From a bacterium (GTDB lineage Bacteria > Chloroflexota > Dehalococcoidia > Tepidiformales > Tepidiformaceae): a stretch of 64,000 nucleotides of DNA. The stretch's first letter is position 1. Each line of letters opens with the position of its first letter. The notes under the pieces are model-generated. The model did no database searches and had not been told where the DNA came from. It worked only from the letters and a program-made list of their open reading frames with translations. The translations under genes were made by a program, and so were the position numbers. Positions 7,199-16,089 of this stretch are shown here, in pieces. The stretch lies in assembly GCA_003577245.1 (NCBI GenBank), contig QEVS01000008.1:48920-112919 (forward strand), in the 5' to 3' direction.

Positions 7199-8260
7199 TC
7201 AGCTGCCAAAGGACCGGCTCCGGAGGACCAGGAAGATGAACACAACGCCGCCGCCGACCCCGACGATCGACCCCACCGGGACTTCGTACGGGTAGCGAAT
7301 GGTGCGGCTGAGGATGTCGCACACCAGCACGAAAAGCGCGCCGCTAATGGCGGTTGCCGGTAAGACGCGGCGAACGTTGTCGCCCATCGTCATGGTCACC
7401 ACGTTGGGAACCACCAGGCCAAGGAAGGGGATAGAGCCCACTACCACAACAACCACGGCTGAAACGAGGGAAACCAGGCAGAGACCCCCGTAGAGCACCC
7501 GCTCGTAGTGAACCCCCAGGTTCACCGCGAAGTCGCGGCCCATGCCCACGAGCGTGAAGCGGTTTGCAAAGAGGTACGTCACCCCGGTGAGCCCGCCGAC
7601 CAGGTAAAGGAGTTCGTAACGGCCCCGCAAAGTCCCCGAAAAGTCGCCATTGATCCAGGCATTCAGCGACTGCAAGAGGTCGTACTTGAAGGCGAGGAAG
7701 GTGGCGGCCGCCTGGACCACTCCCCCAAACATGATGCCCACCAGTGGCACCACGATGATATCGGTGTGCTTCATGCGCTGGACAAGGGCCAGGAAAAGCA
7801 GCGTCCCTGCCATCGCAAACAGCACTGCTATCGACATCTTCAGGAAGATCGAGGCCGAACCGAACCAGATGGTCGCGACAACGAGGCCAAGGCTCGCGGA
7901 ACTGACAGTCCCGGCGGTTGACGGAGCCACAAAGCGGTTGCGCACCAGCGTCTGCATCACCAGTCCCGCCACGCTCATTGCCGAGCCGGCGAGGAGGATG
8001 GCTGCCAGGCGGGGCACACGGCTCTCAATGAATACGCGTGTCTGGTGGTCGCTGTTGTCCAGTCGCAGCACATCCAACGGGGTCACGTTGCTCACGCCGA
8101 TGAAGAGCGAGCAGAAAGCCGTGACCACCAGGAGCGCGAGGGCAGCCCCGGCCAGGGTGCGGCCCTCCAGTTTCCGCGCCCAGCCGGTCAGCTTCGAGGC
8201 TGTTGGCCAGCCGCCGCGGAGCCCTTGCCTGGCCTCAGCCACCATAGCGTCCGCGGTCAC
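7199..8260 (-). CDS. Iron-siderophore ABC transporter permease (FecCD family)
   Basis: 353 residues with a short cytoplasmic N-terminus then about nine membrane helices. The FecCD signatures are RVPRLAAILLAGSAMSVAGLVMQTLVRNR near residue 80 and GSIPFLGLVVPNVV near 275. The GTG start at 8260 lies directly after the stop of the binding-protein gene; an ATG five codons in is possible. It pairs with the second permease as the inner-membrane channel for a siderophore or haem-type iron chelate. Confidence 0.9.
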   Translation of the reverse strand: MTADAMVAEARQGLRGGWPTASKLTGWARKLEGRTLAGAALALLVVTAFCSLFIGVSNVTPLDVLRLDNSDHQTRVFIESRVPRLAAILLAGSAMSVAGLVMQTLVRNRFVAPSTAGTVSSASLGLVVATIWFGSASIFLKMSIAVLFAMAGTLLFLALVQRMKHTDIIVVPLVGIMFGGVVQAAATFLAFKYDLLQSLNAWINGDFSGTLRGRYELLYLVGGLTGVTYLFANRFTLVGMGRDFAVNLGVHYERVLYGGLCLVSLVSAVVVVVVGSIPFLGLVVPNVVTMTMGDNVRRVLPATAISGALFVLVCDILSRTIRYPYEVPVGSIVGVGGGVVFIFLVLRSRSFGS

Positions 8261-9265
8261 TCACGGCGTCGAACTGAGCCCCGAACGCGCGTCCGCGACG
8301 ATCTGGAACATGCCGGGCAGAGAGTTCGAAACGATGTACCAGGCAAAGCCATCGGTATACACCACGCGGCCGTTCTGCCACGCCGGGATCTGCTTGACGA
8401 GGGCGTTGTCCAGCACCTTCTTTGCAGCCTCGCCTTCCTGGCCGATTGTCGACGCCCGGTCTACAACAAAGAGGACGTCGGGCCGGGCTTTCAGAATGAA
8501 CTCGAAAGAGATCACGTCTCCGTGCGTTGCATCGCGCTTGAGGCTCTCGTCAGCCGGGGAGTAGCCCAGCAGGTCATGCACGAGGCCGAAGCGAGAGCCC
8601 GGGCCGTAGGCTGAGACTTCGGCGCCGTTTGTCATCACAACGAGGGCCGAGCCAGAGCCTGGCGCCTTCGCGGAAACGGCGGCGATCTCCTTGTCCAGCT
8701 TCTCCAGCTCCTGGGCTACCTTCTCTTCGACACCGAAGATCTTGCCCAGCACCTCGTGCCGGTGCCGGAAGCTCTCGAAGTAGTTGGCGGCGTCAATCGT
8801 CAGGTCGATCGTCGGGGCGATTTTCTTCATTTCGGGGTAGGTTGCCGAGGACCGGCCGGCCACAATGATGAGGTCTGGTTCGAGTGCGTTCACGGCCTCG
8901 TAATCCGGTTCAAAGGCCGTGCCAACGGGCTTCAGGCTCTTATCCGTTACAGCGGCCTTGAACTCCTCCGGGATTGGCGTGGCCACGCCGCCGAGTGCAT
9001 CCACCTTCACACCCAGGGTATGGAGCGAAAGAAACACACCAAGATCGAACACCACGACGGTCCCTGGCTTCACGGGAACGGTGCTGGTTCCGGCGAAGTG
9101 CGTGACCTCGACTTCCGATGGCCCGCTGCTCGTGGGCGACGCCCCGGCAGTGGCGCCGGCGTCGCTGCTGGTGTCGTCGCTGCCACAGGCGGCCATGGCC
9201 ACGACTCCCACGATGGCAAGCGCCACCAGGAACCACCGCCGCCGGGAAAGAAGGGAATCAGTCAA
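8261..9265 (-). CDS. Iron-siderophore ABC transporter substrate-binding lipoprotein
   Basis: 334 residues. A lipoprotein signal (RRR then a hydrophobic core ending AMAAC, Cys27) anchors it to the membrane. A Ser/Thr/Gly linker and a FepB/FhuD-type periplasmic-binding fold follow, with VVVFDLGVFLSLHTLGV and ALEPDLIIVAGRSSATYPEMKKIAPTI typical of the family. The TTG start is chosen because a perfect AGGAGG lies six bases upstream and it gives the proper signal peptide; longer starts add non-signal residues. First gene of the uptake unit, divergent from the siderophore-interacting protein across an iron-type operator. Confidence 0.92.
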   Translation of the reverse strand: MTDSLLSRRRWFLVALAIVGVVAMAACGSDDTSSDAGATAGASPTSSGPSEVEVTHFAGTSTVPVKPGTVVVFDLGVFLSLHTLGVKVDALGGVATPIPEEFKAAVTDKSLKPVGTAFEPDYEAVNALEPDLIIVAGRSSATYPEMKKIAPTIDLTIDAANYFESFRHRHEVLGKIFGVEEKVAQELEKLDKEIAAVSAKAPGSGSALVVMTNGAEVSAYGPGSRFGLVHDLLGYSPADESLKRDATHGDVISFEFILKARPDVLFVVDRASTIGQEGEAAKKVLDNALVKQIPAWQNGRVVYTDGFAWYIVSNSLPGMFQIVADARSGLSSTP

Positions 9266-9349
9266 CTCGTTCCTCCTAGACAGGCAAAGCCAGCTTGAGA
9301 TAGCTGGAGCTGTCTCACGCGAGGACAAAGTATGTACTATGTCTGAGTA

Positions 9350-9377
9350 TTAGGCAATCCTAAGTTTTTAACTTAGG
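9350..9377. promoter_or_regulatory. Candidate DtxR/IdeR-like iron operator
   Basis: Two overlapping palindromes built from TTAGG/CCTAA half-sites: TTAGG-CAAT-CCTAA (9350-9363) and CCTAAGTT-TTT-AACTTAGG (9359-9377, perfect 8-base arms, 19 bases in all). The site lies between the divergent binding-protein gene (start 9265, minus) and siderophore-interacting gene (start 9435, plus) in locally AT-rich DNA. The half-site and 19-base span recall DtxR/IdeR boxes, so iron-dependent repression of both units is inferred. Confidence 0.6.
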
Positions 9378-9434
9378 CTATGATAAGTTACGCGGCCGTT
9401 GGAACAGCCGGCCAGCCACCCTCAAGGAACCAGC

Positions 9435-10271
9435 ATGACCCCGCCTCACCCGCCTGGCGCTCCATCCAACCTGCCCCCGCGGCGCCGCGTTTCCGTTCAT
9501 GCCATTGAACGGGCGACACCAAGGGTCGTCTGCCTTCGCCTGCGTGGCGTTGAACTTTCGGGGTTCGGGATCGAGGCGCCCGGCGTCCACATCAAGCTCA
9601 TCCTTCCACCACCCGGCGTGGCAAGGACGCCGGTCCCCTTGCGATACGAAGGGCGCCGGGCCATCTTCGAAGACGGCGTTGCGCCGCCTTTTCTCCGCAC
9701 CTACACGCCCTCGCGCTTTGATGCCGCCCGGCTCGAGCTCGAAGTGGAGATGCTCATCCACGGGGACGGGCAGGCCTCAAACTGGGTGCAGAACGCGAAG
9801 GTGGGAGACGAAATCATGGTGGCCGGACCACGCGGCGGCTGGGACGTCCCCAGGGATGGGGACTGGTACCTTGTCGCCGCCGATGACACGGCAATCCCGG
9901 CCGCACGCCAGGTGCTCGGGGCTCTCCCTCCGAAGCCGCGGTTCATCTTCTTCGAAGTTGTTAATGAATTGGAGCAGCGCCCAACCGGTGCGTCTCCCTG
10001 GCCCGTTTCGTGGCTCTTCCGTGGCCACGATGCGAGCCTTGCCGGGCGGCTCCTCGAAGGGCACATTCGCGGACTCACCCTTCCCGGCGGCCGGGGCTAC
10101 GTGTGGATTGCCTGTGAGGCCGGGGCCGTGCGCCGCATCCGCAAACACCTCATCGAGGACCGCTGGCTCGATGCCGGCCAGCTGGTCACGCGCGGGTACT
10201 GGAAGCTTGGGGTGGCAGACCACCCCGACGGCGACTATGGCCAGGACGGCCTCGACCATCACGGCCCCTGA
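9435..10271 (+). CDS. Siderophore-interacting protein (ViuB/SIP family flavoreductase)
   Basis: 278 residues. An FAD-binding barrel (about 15-125, with RTYTPSRFD matching the family's RxYT flavin site) is followed by a NAD(P)-binding-like SIP domain (about 130-270; DDTAIPAARQVLGALP and a C-terminal RGYWKLGVADHPDG). These enzymes reduce ferric siderophores in the cytoplasm to release iron. The ATG at 9435 is preceded by AAGGA; a TTG 12 codons upstream is less likely. Divergent from the ABC importer and presumably co-regulated through the shared operator. Confidence 0.92.
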   Translation: MTPPHPPGAPSNLPPRRRVSVHAIERATPRVVCLRLRGVELSGFGIEAPGVHIKLILPPPGVARTPVPLRYEGRRAIFEDGVAPPFLRTYTPSRFDAARLELEVEMLIHGDGQASNWVQNAKVGDEIMVAGPRGGWDVPRDGDWYLVAADDTAIPAARQVLGALPPKPRFIFFEVVNELEQRPTGASPWPVSWLFRGHDASLAGRLLEGHIRGLTLPGGRGYVWIACEAGAVRRIRKHLIEDRWLDAGQLVTRGYWKLGVADHPDGDYGQDGLDHHGP

Positions 10272-10343
10272 CGGCGCCAGGGCGGGTGAGGCGCGCTCCC
10301 GCACATTCCCGCGAGCCCTGGGCTGTTCGGCCTGTTCCGCTCC

Positions 10344-10363
10344 GGGAACGGGCGCCCGTTCCC
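10344..10363. terminator. Perfect 20-bp palindrome between convergent genes
   Basis: GGGAACGGGC followed at once by its exact reverse complement, then a run of ten Cs (10361-10370, overlapping the last three bases). It sits between the convergent siderophore-interacting protein and enoyl-CoA hydratase genes, where a bidirectional terminator is expected. There is no U-tract, so intrinsic termination is uncertain. Confidence 0.4.
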
Positions 10364-10400
10364 CCCCCCCAGGGCGCCTTTGCTTCGCCCGGCCGGCGCG

Positions 10401-11264
10401 CTACGTCCGCTTGCGGGCGGCCCTGAACCAGGCGTCTTCTTCGGCGAAGCGCGCCGCATTCCAGCTGAGCGCGGCGTTCAGCCCCTGTTCGGACACCAGC
10501 CGGTTGTATTCGGCAATCTCGGGCGAAGAGCCGGGGCTCGCCATGGCATTCGCCTCCAGCTCAAGCGAACGCTCGATCACCTGCCGCATGCCGACCTGCT
10601 CGTAAGCCATGTTCACCAGCTTCTTGCTGTACTCCACGGTCGGGCCCGGGACTTTCGAAATGGTCAGAGCGAGCTTCTGCACCGCCTGGTCCAGCTGCTC
10701 GCGCGGCACCACATGGTTCACCATGCCGAGGCGGTGCGCCTCCTGCGCATCGATGAGGTTGCCCGTGTAGAGGAGCTCCCGCGCCTTGCCCGCACCCACC
10801 AGCCACGGCCATATCGCCGGGACATAAGGGCCACCCGTGCGGATCTCGGGCGCCCCAAAGAGCGCATCTTCGGAAGCCACGCGAAGGTCGCAGAACGATG
10901 CGGTGGCGCAGCCTCCGGCGATGCAGAAGCCGTGCACCTGGGCGATGATCGGCTTCGGATTGCCCCAGAACACTTCCCACCACGCCGAGGCGCTGAAGCC
11001 CTTGCCCTGCATGAACGAACGGCGGATGGTGTGCGCGTTTGAGGGCCCGCCTCCCCCGCTGAGGTCGAAACCCGCGCTGAAGGCCCGGCCATTCGCCTTG
11101 AGAACAATGACGCGGATGGCATCGTCGGCCCAGCCGGCATCTTCAAGCGCCTCGCGCACCTCGGCCTGCAACTGCTGCGAAAGGGCGTTCAGCTTCTCCG
11201 GCCGGTTCAGCGTGACGAACGCGATAGGCGCCCGCTTCTCGTAAATGATCGTCTCGAAGCCCAC
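10401..11264 (-). CDS. Enoyl-CoA hydratase/isomerase family protein
   Basis: 287 residues of the crotonase fold. The NRPEKLNALSQQL opening is typical, the first oxyanion-hole segment is GRAFSAGFDLSGG (about 65-75), and the second is AQVHGFCIAGGCATASFCDLRVAS (about 105-128). The usual first catalytic Glu region reads FGAPEIRTGG. It acts on enoyl-CoA or a related CoA thioester, but subfamily cannot be fixed from sequence. The GTG start has GAGGAGG about nine bases upstream. It stands alone; neighbours on both sides point away or towards it. Confidence 0.9.
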   Translation of the reverse strand: MGFETIIYEKRAPIAFVTLNRPEKLNALSQQLQAEVREALEDAGWADDAIRVIVLKANGRAFSAGFDLSGGGGPSNAHTIRRSFMQGKGFSASAWWEVFWGNPKPIIAQVHGFCIAGGCATASFCDLRVASEDALFGAPEIRTGGPYVPAIWPWLVGAGKARELLYTGNLIDAQEAHRLGMVNHVVPREQLDQAVQKLALTISKVPGPTVEYSKKLVNMAYEQVGMRQVIERSLELEANAMASPGSSPEIAEYNRLVSEQGLNAALSWNAARFAEEDAWFRAARKRT

Positions 11265-11562
11265 TCTCGTGCCTCCTCACGTGGTCGCGCGCAGTCTAGC
11301 GGATTGCCGAACGCCCGCCAGCGGCCACGCGCCACGCCCGGCCCGGGCCTGGACCCCGGCGCCGCGCCGGAGATTGAGCCGTTCGGGCGGACAACTGCCG
11401 CGGGCCCGTGTGGAAAGGAGGTCGCCGCCTCGTGTAGCCTACTGAGGCCGTGGCCCGGGTGAGCCACCCCTGCCGCAAATCCGGTGGGGCCAGGCGCGGG
11501 GTGCATTGCGTGCCCTTCGCCACACGGCAGCGACCACACTCTCGGGCAGGAGGCAGCCAGGC

Positions 11563-12429
11563 GTGCGCAACGGTGGCGGGTTCGAAGGTGCCTCGGGCAC
11601 GCTCGTCCTGATCGGCGGCGGCGACTACGAGCAGTCGGAGCAGGTCGACCGGGTTGTGCTTGAACTCGCGGGGGGCGCCGCCACGCCGGTTGTCTTCCTG
11701 CCGACCCCGCACACGTCGCGCCGAGTGGGCGAGAAGTTCGCCGCGTACTACCAGTCGCTGGGAGCACGAGACGTAACGGTGGCGCCCGTCTACGAGCGGG
11801 AGGACGCCGAGGACGAGGCGAACGCGCGGCTCCTGCGCGAGGCCGGCCTCATCTTCATAGGCTGGGGCAGCGACCTGCGCCTGCAGCAGGTCATCACCGG
11901 CACGCCCGTCCACGCGGCCATCGAAGAGGCCCACCGGCGGGGCGCCCTCCTCGCGGGAACCAGTGCCGGGGCGCGCGTTGCCGGCGAGCTCGTCATCTCC
12001 CCGGCGAACGGGCCGGTTGGTCTGCGCGGAGGGCTGGACCCGGGCCCGCCCCACTTCAACTACGAGGTGCCACTCGACCAGAAAACGGTCCTCCAGGTTT
12101 GGCCGGGCTTCAACTGGCTGCCCGGTTTCGGCGTGGAGGCGCACCTTGCCGAGTGGCAGCGGTACGGACACCTCCTGCTGATGGGCGCAATCCGGCCCGA
12201 CATAACGTGGCTCGGCCTGGATGAGCGCACCGCTGTCATCATCGAGCCCGGCGGCAGCGTCCGCGTGATTGGAAGCGGGAACGTGGTGGTGGCCCGGCGG
12301 ACGCCTTCGGTGCGGGCCGTCGAGCCTCGCCCGGGCAGGGCGCTGGAAGCGCGAGGCCTGCGCCTGGACGTGCTTTCGGCCGGTAGCGAAACAAGCCTCG
12401 ATGAGCTGCGCCGCCCGGTCACTGATTAG
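11563..12429 (+). CDS. Cyanophycinase-like peptidase (S51 family)
   Basis: 288 residues. Features are a Rossmann-like opening LVLIGGGDYEQSEQ, GWGSDLRLQQVITGTPVH, and a nucleophile elbow AGTSAGAR with Ser134, all as in cyanophycinase/peptidase E-type serine peptidases. The GTG at 11563 has AGGAGG nine bases upstream, so the longer frame is rejected. The family hydrolyses beta-Asp-Arg dipeptides from cyanophycin or N-terminal Asp dipeptides. No cyanophycin synthetase is in the window, so the substrate is open. The 298 bases upstream (11265-11562) form a divergent promoter region with no other recognisable element. Confidence 0.82.
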   Translation: MRNGGGFEGASGTLVLIGGGDYEQSEQVDRVVLELAGGAATPVVFLPTPHTSRRVGEKFAAYYQSLGARDVTVAPVYEREDAEDEANARLLREAGLIFIGWGSDLRLQQVITGTPVHAAIEEAHRRGALLAGTSAGARVAGELVISPANGPVGLRGGLDPGPPHFNYEVPLDQKTVLQVWPGFNWLPGFGVEAHLAEWQRYGHLLLMGAIRPDITWLGLDERTAVIIEPGGSVRVIGSGNVVVARRTPSVRAVEPRPGRALEARGLRLDVLSAGSETSLDELRRPVTD

Positions 12430-12493
12430 CGTGGTGGCGCGGCACCGGTCCGGGAACAGGCCGGCGCCGCCCCGGCGGTGGTGCACGCGAGAT

Positions 12494-13081
12494 TCAGGCG
12501 GTTGCCTCCCACGCCTTCAGCGGCGGCGCGGGCGTAATTCCCCGCAGCCGGCAGAGCCCCTGGGCCTCGATGTCGAAGGCGCGGTTTAGGCGGGCGCGAT
12601 AGTTCTCCATGGCAATCGTGGCCACGAGCTCCACGACCTGGGCCTCGCTGAAATGAGCGCACACGGTCTCGAACAGCTCATCGGTAACTTCAGGGGGCGT
12701 GAGCGTCATCGCCTCGGCCAGTTCGAGGGCGGCTCGCTCGGCCGGCGTGAACAGGCTGCTCGTGCGGAAGGTCTCGACCGCCGCGATCTTCTCATCGGAT
12801 GCGCCGTTCATACTGCTCCCGGCAGTGTTGGTATCCATTCAGAAGGGGCAGCCGACCATCTCGGCAGCGCGCAGGCAAACAAGGGTGCGCAACTGGGCAT
12901 CGAGCAGTCCGCTCTTGCCGGGCGCGGCGCCCAGCGCGCGGCTGGCCTCCAGGATCTCCGGGCAGCGAGCCTGGATTCCGGTCGAAAGCGGTGGTTCTCC
13001 CAGCCAGCGCTCGCCGGCTTCCAGCATCTCGCGGATCGCCTCGGGCACTTCGTCTTTGCCCAGGGGGCGCATGCGGGCCAT
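12494..13081 (-). CDS. Candidate selenoprotein: AhpD-like/carboxymuconolactone decarboxylase family
   Basis: Read through one TGA (12839-12841), the frame gives 195 residues typical of AhpD-like peroxidase-related proteins. The TGA falls at residue 81 in EMVGCPF-U-MDTNTAG, exactly where the family has the second Cys of its CxxC redox pair, giving a CxxU motif. Both halves match the family without gap: LRTLVCLRAAEMVGC before, and LFTPAERAALELAEAMT after. A SECIS-like hairpin follows 12 bases after the codon. The ATG at 13081 has GGAGGAG upstream. Expected role is thiol/selenol-dependent peroxide or disulfide chemistry. The alternative is a nonsense mutation, but the second half shows no decay. 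Confidence 0.8.
12812..12826 (-). promoter_or_regulatory. Bacterial SECIS-like hairpin after an in-frame TGA
   Basis: On the minus strand ACTGC-CGGGA-GCAGT forms a perfect five-pair stem with a five-base loop. It begins 12 bases after the TGA at 12841-12839, so the loop lies about 18-22 bases downstream, with a G at the second loop position. This fits the loose consensus for bacterial SECIS elements, which bind SelB and sit inside the coding region right after the UGA. Confidence 0.65.
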
Positions 13082-13184
13082 ATGGTTCTCCTCCTCCAGG
13101 TTTCGTGACGGCCGCCGCTCGAAAGCAGAACGGCCGGCCGTGGCAACCATCCAGTTCTCAGCGTTTCCCGGGGTTCGCGCTGGC

Positions 13185-13961
13185 CTACTGCGCCAGCACC
13201 TCGGAGCGGATCTCGGCCGCGAAGCCATCGAGGGCCGCCATGGTGTCGCGGAACAGCGTGGTCGCATAGGTTGCGCGGCGCGCGCCGGCCGCGCTGGCAG
13301 ACTGGATGGTCAGGGTACCACCTCGCCGCAGGGTCACGTTTACGAGTCCCGAAGCCTCCACCATCGCCCGGATCGCCCCGGGGTCGCCGATCGCGATCGG
13401 GTAGATGCAATCGGCGCCGGCGGCACGGTAGAGACGGGAGCGCCGCGTTCCTTCGGCCACCTGCGCCGCGAGGTCGCCTTCGCGGCGGATGAATACATCG
13501 ACGCGCGCGTTGAGAAAGAGGTCAACGCCGAGTTTGCGCGCCTCGGCTTTGACGGCGGCCAGCCTCTCCGCCTGGGCTTCGGCGGGCCGAAGCGCATCGG
13601 CCCGGTGGTCGGTGTCTTCGAGGTTGAGGCCTACAGCGCCGATCTCGATGAGGCGCCGCGCGATCTCCTCCGGTGGCAGCCCGTACCCCGCTTCGAAATC
13701 CACTGTCACGGGCAGCGACACCGAGCGGATGATGCGCGCCGCCGAGGCGAGCATCTCATCCACCGGCGCCTGCTCATGGTCGGCGTAGCCGAGCGCCATG
13801 GCGACGCCGCCGCTGCTCGTGGCGATGGCGGGGAACCCTGCCGCTTCGAAGCGCTGCGCGCTGGCGGCGTCCCAGGCGTTCGCCATTACCAGCATTCCCG
13901 GGCCCGCGTGCAGGTCACGGAAAGCGCGCGTCTTCGCCACAAGCTCTTCAAGGCTCGTCAC
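13185..13961 (-). CDS. Isocitrate lyase/PEP mutase family protein
   Basis: 258 residues of the phosphoenolpyruvate mutase/oxaloacetate decarboxylase-like TIM barrel. ANAWDAASAQRFEAAGFPAIATSSGGVA (about 27-54) is the family's substrate-phosphate region. VDFEAGYG supplies the metal-binding Asp, and GAVGLNLEDTDHR and FLNARVDVF follow. Members cleave or form C-C or C-P bonds in 2-oxo or methylcitrate-type acids; the exact reaction is not fixed, and many are annotated carboxyphosphonoenolpyruvate mutase-like. It lies 85 bases downstream of acs on the same strand. Confidence 0.85.
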   Translation of the reverse strand: MTSLEELVAKTRAFRDLHAGPGMLVMANAWDAASAQRFEAAGFPAIATSSGGVAMALGYADHEQAPVDEMLASAARIIRSVSLPVTVDFEAGYGLPPEEIARRLIEIGAVGLNLEDTDHRADALRPAEAQAERLAAVKAEARKLGVDLFLNARVDVFIRREGDLAAQVAEGTRRSRLYRAAGADCIYPIAIGDPGAIRAMVEASGLVNVTLRRGGTLTIQSASAAGARRATYATTLFRDTMAALDGFAAEIRSEVLAQ

Positions 13962-14046
13962 CTGGCCACTCCCAAAGCAGCTACGGGATCGATGCTACGC
14001 CTCACCGCCGGGGGTTACCAGCGGCTTGCGCCTGCGATGACGCCTG

Positions 14047-16020
14047 CTAACGCGCCGCTTGGGCGCCCGCGATGATGTCCTTCACCACCGCCGGGTCGGC
14101 CAGGGTGGTGACATCGCCGACGTTTTCGGGCTCGCCTTCGGCCACCTTGCGCAGGATGCGCCGCATGATTTTGCCCGAGCGCGTCTTTGGCAGGCCCTCC
14201 ACGAACTGGATGCGATCGGGGGTGGCGATGGGGCTGATCTCGGTGCGAACCGCCTCGCGCAGCTCCCGGGCAAGGTCGTCCGAGGCGGCGTACCCCTGCT
14301 TCAGCAACACGTAGGCGTAGATGCCCGTGCCCTTCACGTCGTGCGGGAAGCCAACGACGGCAGCCTCGGCGCAGGCCCGGTGGCCCACGAGCGCGCCCTC
14401 GATCTCGGCCGTCCCCAGGCGGTGCCCGGCCACGTTGAGCACGTCATCGACGCGACCCGTAATCCAGTAGTACCCGTCCCGGTCGCGGTGGCAGCCGTCA
14501 CCTGTGAAGTAGCGGCCCGGGTAGGCTGCCAGGTAAGTCTGGATGAACCGCTGGTGGTCGCCATAGACGGTTCGCATCATCCCCGGCCACGAAGCGTCCA
14601 TGCAGAGGCGCCCGGTGACATCGTTCCCCACCAGCTCGTTCCCGCTCTCATCGACGATGCTGGGGCGAACGCCGAAGAACGGTAGCGAACCCGAGCCCGG
14701 CTTCATGTCGATGGCGGCGGCCAGCCCCGTGATCATGTGGCCGCCGGTCTCGGTCTGCCAGTAGGTATCGACGATCGCGCAGCGCTCCTCCCCCACGACG
14801 CGGTAGTACCAGCGCCAGGCCTCGGGATTGATCGGCTCGCCCACCGTTCCCAGCACGCGCAGCGACTTGCGGCTGTAGCGCTTCACCGGCTCATCGCCCT
14901 CGCGCATAAGGGCGCGGATGGCTGTCGGCGCCGTATAGAAGACGGTGATCCCGAGCCGGTCCACCAGGTCCCAGAACCGTCCCGGGCCGGGGTAGGAAGG
15001 GATCGATTCAAAGACAACGCTGGTGGAACCGTTGCCCAGCGGTCCGTAGACGATGTAGCTGTGCCCGGTCACCCAGCCGATATCCGCGGTGCAGCAGAAG
15101 ACATCGTCGTCGCGGATGTCGAAGACGTAGCGGTGCGTGACCATGGTGAAGAGCAGGTAGCCCGCCTGCGTGTGCAGAACGCCTTTCGGCTTCCCGGTGG
15201 AGCCCGATGTGTAGAGGATGAAGAGCGGGTCCTCGGAGTCCATTGGCTCGGGGGCGCACTCGGACGGCTGGCTGGCGACCTCGTCGTGCCACCAGAAGTC
15301 GCGCCCCGCCGTCATCGGCACGTCGCTCCCGGTGCGGCGGAAGACGATGGTGAACTCCACGCTCGCGCCACCGGAAGCAAGGGCTTCATCGACGTTGCGC
15401 TTGAGCGGCACGGGCCGGCCACCGCGCCGTCCCTCATCCTGGGTGATGACGGCCTTGCAGGATGAGTCCTCCACGCGGTCCCGTATGGAATGCGGGCTGA
15501 ACCCGCCGAAGATGACGGAGTGGATGGCCCCGATGCGGGCACAGGCGAGCATCGCCGCCGCCAGCTCCGGCACCATGCTCATGTAGATGGCCACGCGGTC
15601 GCCCTTGCCCACGCCGCGCGCCCGGAGGGCATTCGCCAGCCGGCAGGTCTCTTCGTAGAGCTCGCGATAGGTGACGCGCCGGTTCTCCCCCGGTTCGTCT
15701 CCCTCCCACAGCAGTGCCACCGCATCGCCCCTCGTTGCCAGGTGGCGGTCGAGGCAGTTAACCGAAACGTTCAGCTTCCCACCGCCGAACCACGAGATCT
15801 CACCGGCGTGGAGGTCCTCCTGGCAGACCGTGACGAAGGGCGAAATCCATTCGATGTAGCGGTTGGCCATCTCGGCCCAGAAGGCATCCCGGTCGGTGAT
15901 GCTGCGGTCGTAGAGCCGCTGGTATTCGTCGCGGTCCCGGACGAGGGCGCCTTCGCGTACGCGTGCGGGCGGGCGGTACACCTCGCTCACGGGCAGGCCG
16001 ATTTCTTTCGATTGGGTCAC
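14047..16020 (-). CDS. acs: Acetyl-CoA synthetase
   Basis: 657 residues, the usual size. It activates acetate with ATP and CoA. The adenylation core has [19 protein letters not shown] (phosphate-binding loop), WWHDE, and [10 protein letters not shown]; the C-terminal hinge is [47 protein letters not shown] carries the conserved lysine that is acetylated in family members. An N-terminal region ([34 protein letters not shown]) is specific to Acs rather than other ligases. Located between gatA and the PEP mutase-like gene, same strand. Confidence 0.97.
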   Translation of the reverse strand: MTQSKEIGLPVSEVYRPPARVREGALVRDRDEYQRLYDRSITDRDAFWAEMANRYIEWISPFVTVCQEDLHAGEISWFGGGKLNVSVNCLDRHLATRGDAVALLWEGDEPGENRRVTYRELYEETCRLANALRARGVGKGDRVAIYMSMVPELAAAMLACARIGAIHSVIFGGFSPHSIRDRVEDSSCKAVITQDEGRRGGRPVPLKRNVDEALASGGASVEFTIVFRRTGSDVPMTAGRDFWWHDEVASQPSECAPEPMDSEDPLFILYTSGSTGKPKGVLHTQAGYLLFTMVTHRYVFDIRDDDVFCCTADIGWVTGHSYIVYGPLGNGSTSVVFESIPSYPGPGRFWDLVDRLGITVFYTAPTAIRALMREGDEPVKRYSRKSLRVLGTVGEPINPEAWRWYYRVVGEERCAIVDTYWQTETGGHMITGLAAAIDMKPGSGSLPFFGVRPSIVDESGNELVGNDVTGRLCMDASWPGMMRTVYGDHQRFIQTYLAAYPGRYFTGDGCHRDRDGYYWITGRVDDVLNVAGHRLGTAEIEGALVGHRACAEAAVVGFPHDVKGTGIYAYVLLKQGYAASDDLARELREAVRTEISPIATPDRIQFVEGLPKTRSGKIMRRILRKVAEGEPENVGDVTTLADPAVVKDIIAGAQAAR

Positions 16021-16089
16021 GGTCGCACCTCCCTCACCGGTACGGGAATCAGCACGGGCATTGTAGCGGAAGAGGTGCTGCCCGCTCCC

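Noticed and set aside
12839..12841. Nonsense mutation or two separate small proteins at the TGA
   Set aside because: The TGA replaces a specific redox Cys, is followed by a SECIS-like hairpin, and both halves are intact in the same frame; decay would be expected to show elsewhere.
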